In this document: piece after piece, positions 61,642-64,000 of the stretch
How the letters are laid out: each line of letters starts with the position of its first letter
Numbering within the stretch: position 1 is the first letter of the stretch
Assembly: GCF_035989265.1 (NCBI RefSeq)
Contig: NZ_JAYKZX010000001.1
Coordinates: 727,501-791,500 of the forward strand
Direction of reading: 5' to 3'
Origin: Sphingobium sp. HWE2-09
Lineage (GTDB): Bacteria; Pseudomonadota; Alphaproteobacteria; Sphingomonadales; Sphingomonadaceae
Length of the DNA: 64,000 bases
Position numbers and translations under genes: made by a program
The notes under the pieces: model-generated
The model's database searches: none
What the model was told of the DNA's origin: nothing
The model's input: the letters and a program-made list of their open reading frames with translations, nothing else

Positions 61642-63771
61642 TCAGAAGTTGAAGCTCGCCCGCACCGTGAACGACCGCGGCGTGCCCGGCTGCACCCACA
61701 GCGCCGAATAGGAGCTGGCATAATATTTCTTGTCGAACAGGTTGTTCACGTCCGCCGACAATTTGATCTGCTCGGTAATGTTGAACGACCCCAATATCTT
61801 GGCGATGGTATAGCTGGGCAGATAGAAATCCGCCGCCGTCTGGCCCAGGCGCTTGCTCAGATGAGTCACGCCCGCCCCCAGCATCGCTTCATGATCGCCG
61901 ATCGCAAAATTCTTGAACAACAGGATATTGGCCTGATGCTTGGGAATGTTCAGCAATGGATCGTTCTTCAGCACCCCGGCGGACGCATAGTCGTCCGCCC
62001 AGCCAGCGTCGGTATAGGCATAGGTCGCAAAGATTTCGAACCCGGCGGGCAGCTTGGCGTTTATGTCGAACTCCACGCCCTGGCTCTTCGCCTCGCCCAC
62101 CGCCACCGACAGGCCGGTCTGCAGATCGGCGGTCAGGACGTTGCTCTTCTTCATCTTGTAGAGCGACAATGTGCTGGTGATGCGGCCATCGGCCGTCACG
62201 AACTTCGCGCCGACTTCATAGCTTTTGCTGATTTCCGGGGCGAAGGGATTGTTGCTCACATCGACGCCGCTGTTCGGCCGGAACCCCTTGCCATAGCTGG
62301 CGTAGAAGGACAGGCTTTGCGTCGGTTCGAACACCAGACCCGCCATCGGGCTGAACTTGGTGTAGGACGCCGGATTGGTGGTCCCCAGGCGGTTGTCGAT
62401 ATGCTGGCTGAAATCGTCATAACGACCGCCGAACCGAACCTTGATCTGTTCGGTAATCTCGATCTGGTCCTGTGCGTAGATCCCCCAAGCCTTCTGGATC
62501 TCAGTAGAATTTTGGATAACGGTCGTCGGCGTGGGCGCTGCGATGTTATAATTGGGGTTGAAGATGTCGATCGAATAGGACTGGTCAGCGGCGGTTGGGC
62601 GATACCGGGTCTGGAACGTATCTATCTTGAACCGGTCCCAATCGCCGCCGATGCGAATATTGTGGACGATCGATCCGGTATTCACCTTGCCGCTGATTTC
62701 GCCGCGGAACACCAAATGGGTGGTGCTATAGTCGCGGTAACGGCGCTGGCGCGACAATGTCCGTCCGTCATTATCCAGACGCTGGCGGCCCAGCGCCAGT
62801 TCCGGATCGCTTGAATAGCCCTCGAACGTCGTGTCCTTATAGCCCGCGCCCAACATCAACGTCCAATCGTCGTTGAAATCATGCTGATACTGCGCCTGAT
62901 GGCCCAGCACGCCGATCTTGATCGGACCGTCATTGGGGTTGCCCAGAAAACGCGAATTGGGGATGGCGCCCAGCTTGTAGGTGGTGCCGCTCGCCGTAAC
63001 CGTCGGGATCGCCACCACACCGCGATCGAACGGCACCTCCTGCTTCACATATTCCAGTTCGTAGGTGAAAATGTCCTTGTCCGACAGCTTCAGCAAAACA
63101 GACGGCGTCAGGGTATATTTCTGTGTCTCGATCGTATCGCGGAAGCTGTCGGCCTGTTCGGACGATCCGTTGATGCGGATGGCGATGCTGTCGCTCAGTG
63201 GCAGATTATAGTCCGCCTCGACCCGATAGGTTTCGAAGCTGCCACCGGCGATGGCGAAATGGCCGCCTTCCTTGAAGGTCGGCTTCTTCGTCACGATGTT
63301 GACCGTGCCGCCCGGTTCACCCCGGCCGAACAGCGCGCCGTTCGGTCCCTTCAGCACTTCGATCCGCTCGACGTTCGATGCGTCGCGCGGGCCGCCATAG
63401 CCACGCCCGCCGTTAAAGCCGTTGACCAGGAAACCGCTCGGGAAATTCTCGTCGCCCGCAAAGCCGCGAATGGCGAAACTGTCCCACAGGCCGCCAAAAT
63501 TATTCTGCTTCGACACGCCGCTCGCCAGTTCCAGCGCGGTGTCGAGCCTGGTGATGTTGAGGTCGTTGAGCAGCTTGCCTTCCAGGAACTGGACCGCCTG
63601 CGGGATTTCCTTCACCGGCGTGTCGCCGAAATATTGGCGCTTCAGGCCGGTGACGACGATCGCGTCATCTTCGACTGCGGCGGCGGGTGCCTGCGCCTGT
63701 GCAGCGGACGATAATGTGATGGCGGCGGTACTGGCGACCAGCGCCAGTCGGAGAGCGGATGATGTGCGCAT
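61642..63771 (-). CDS. TonB-dependent outer-membrane receptor (ferrisiderophore/FhuE-like class)
   Basis: 709 residues. Signal peptide MRTSSALRLALVASTAAITL to AAQAQ; a TonB-box-like start (DDAIVVTGLKRQYFGDTPVK); plug domain with RLDTALELASGVSKQNNFGG and the plug signature VERIEVLKGPNGALFGRGEP then GGTVNIVTKKP; a 22-strand barrel; C-terminal LSADVNNLFDKKYYASSYSA and the terminal aromatic SFNF. The pattern fits siderophore-type receptors, but sphingomonads use similar proteins for other solutes, so it could import the substrate of the adjacent amine operon (inference). The ATG at 63771 has AAGGGGAT upstream. Confidence 0.88.
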   Translation of the reverse strand: MRTSSALRLALVASTAAITLSSAAQAQAPAAAVEDDAIVVTGLKRQYFGDTPVKEIPQAVQFLEGKLLNDLNITRLDTALELASGVSKQNNFGGLWDSFAIRGFAGDENFPSGFLVNGFNGGRGYGGPRDASNVERIEVLKGPNGALFGRGEPGGTVNIVTKKPTFKEGGHFAIAGGSFETYRVEADYNLPLSDSIAIRINGSSEQADSFRDTIETQKYTLTPSVLLKLSDKDIFTYELEYVKQEVPFDRGVVAIPTVTASGTTYKLGAIPNSRFLGNPNDGPIKIGVLGHQAQYQHDFNDDWTLMLGAGYKDTTFEGYSSDPELALGRQRLDNDGRTLSRQRRYRDYSTTHLVFRGEISGKVNTGSIVHNIRIGGDWDRFKIDTFQTRYRPTAADQSYSIDIFNPNYNIAAPTPTTVIQNSTEIQKAWGIYAQDQIEITEQIKVRFGGRYDDFSQHIDNRLGTTNPASYTKFSPMAGLVFEPTQSLSFYASYGKGFRPNSGVDVSNNPFAPEISKSYEVGAKFVTADGRITSTLSLYKMKKSNVLTADLQTGLSVAVGEAKSQGVEFDINAKLPAGFEIFATYAYTDAGWADDYASAGVLKNDPLLNIPKHQANILLFKNFAIGDHEAMLGAGVTHLSKRLGQTAADFYLPSYTIAKILGSFNITEQIKLSADVNNLFDKKYYASSYSALWVQPGTPRSFTVRASFNF

Positions 63772-64000
63772 GATGATATCCCCTTGTGAAGTCGCTGTTC
63801 CCGAATGTCCTGCGAAACGGGGACCGGCTGATCTGTTCTTCTGTCCCGGCGCGGACATTGCGTCCTGTCGTCGGGGGCCGGGCCTCGGGGTGTTCGATCA
63901 CCTCTTCTTGGGATCAAGGCTAGGTTGAGTTACGGTTATATTACGTCAAACTTGGCACATAGGACGGCGCAAAATTGTGAATCGCGCCACGCTACGGCAT
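63772..64000. other. upstream region of the TonB receptor gene
   Basis: 229 bp to the window edge with no supportable gene. A TTGACG on the minus strand at 63949-63944 and a TAATATAAC run next to it are possible promoter pieces; the -10 match is poor. No Fur-box-like palindrome was recognised. Confidence 0.35.

Noticed and set aside
63921..63949. TTGACG-based promoter for the TonB receptor gene
   Set aside because: The -35-like element is present but no acceptable -10 hexamer lies at the right spacing, so it is not listed as a promoter.

Overview
The window looks like part of a secondary replicon (megaplasmid or chromid) of a sphingomonad alphaproteobacterium (Sphingobium/Novosphingobium/Sphingomonas type). 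The reasons are high GC content, a complete protocatechuate 4,5-cleavage (lig) gene set of the kind known from Sphingobium, an RPA-type plasmid initiator with parA-parB, and TonB-dependent transport. This is inference from gene content; no database was searched.

Layout. (1) 1-10.8 kb is an aromatic-acid peripheral block: a partial aldo/keto reductase, pobA, an unrecognised exported protein, and a MarR regulator divergent from a vanillin-type aldehyde dehydrogenase, a hydroxycinnamoyl-CoA hydratase-lyase, an exported DUF3237 protein, an aromatic-acid symporter and a PobR-like AraC regulator. (2) 10.9-21.5 kb is the protocatechuate 4,5-cleavage core: ligJ-ligA-ligB-ligC with an uncharacterised DUF1932 dehydrogenase and a tandem-HTH LysR regulator on the minus strand, divergent from ligK-ligU-ligI, followed by a PcaT-like transporter. 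Together they take coumaroyl/feruloyl-CoA and 4-hydroxybenzoate to pyruvate and oxaloacetate. No feruloyl-CoA synthetase or vanillate demethylase is in the window. (3) 21.5-27.6 kb is the replicon core: a frameshifted DUF1612/HTH gene, long gene-free DNA, repA, parB and parA. (4) 27.6-34.8 kb holds a carboxylesterase, an oxidoreductase, the tesA / ABC-ATPase / large-permease locus with divergent overlapping starts, and a bicupin. (5) 34.9-41.1 kb is a copper-resistance island: copD-copC divergent from a cnrYXH-like ECF sigma module, then copA, copB and a copB paralogue. (6) 41.2-63.8 kb is amine/amino-acid catabolism: M20 hydrolase, Lrp regulator, aminotransferase, tartrate/malate dehydrogenase, succinic-semialdehyde dehydrogenase, acetyltransferase, a second aldehyde dehydrogenase and a parDE module. 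A tightly overlapped nine-gene operon then encodes a HAD hydrolase, a PuuB-like oxidase, a dipeptide/opine-type ABC importer and a heterotrimeric HcnABC/opine-oxidase-like dehydrogenase. A hydroxyacid dehydrogenase and a TonB-dependent receptor end the window.

Overall observations. Three genes (DUF1612/HTH, copB, and the FAD beta subunit at 50.5 kb) are each broken by what looks like exactly one missing G/C in a homopolymer. That pattern suggests assembly error at least as much as real pseudogenes. At least eight copies of a roughly 65-85 bp palindromic repeat sit in intergenic spaces between 10.8 and 45.8 kb. The most promising uncharacterised items are the DUF1932 enzyme embedded in the lig cluster, the DUF3237 exported protein in the hydroxycinnamate operon, the coupled amine-catabolism operon, and a parE that appears to use an ATT start codon.
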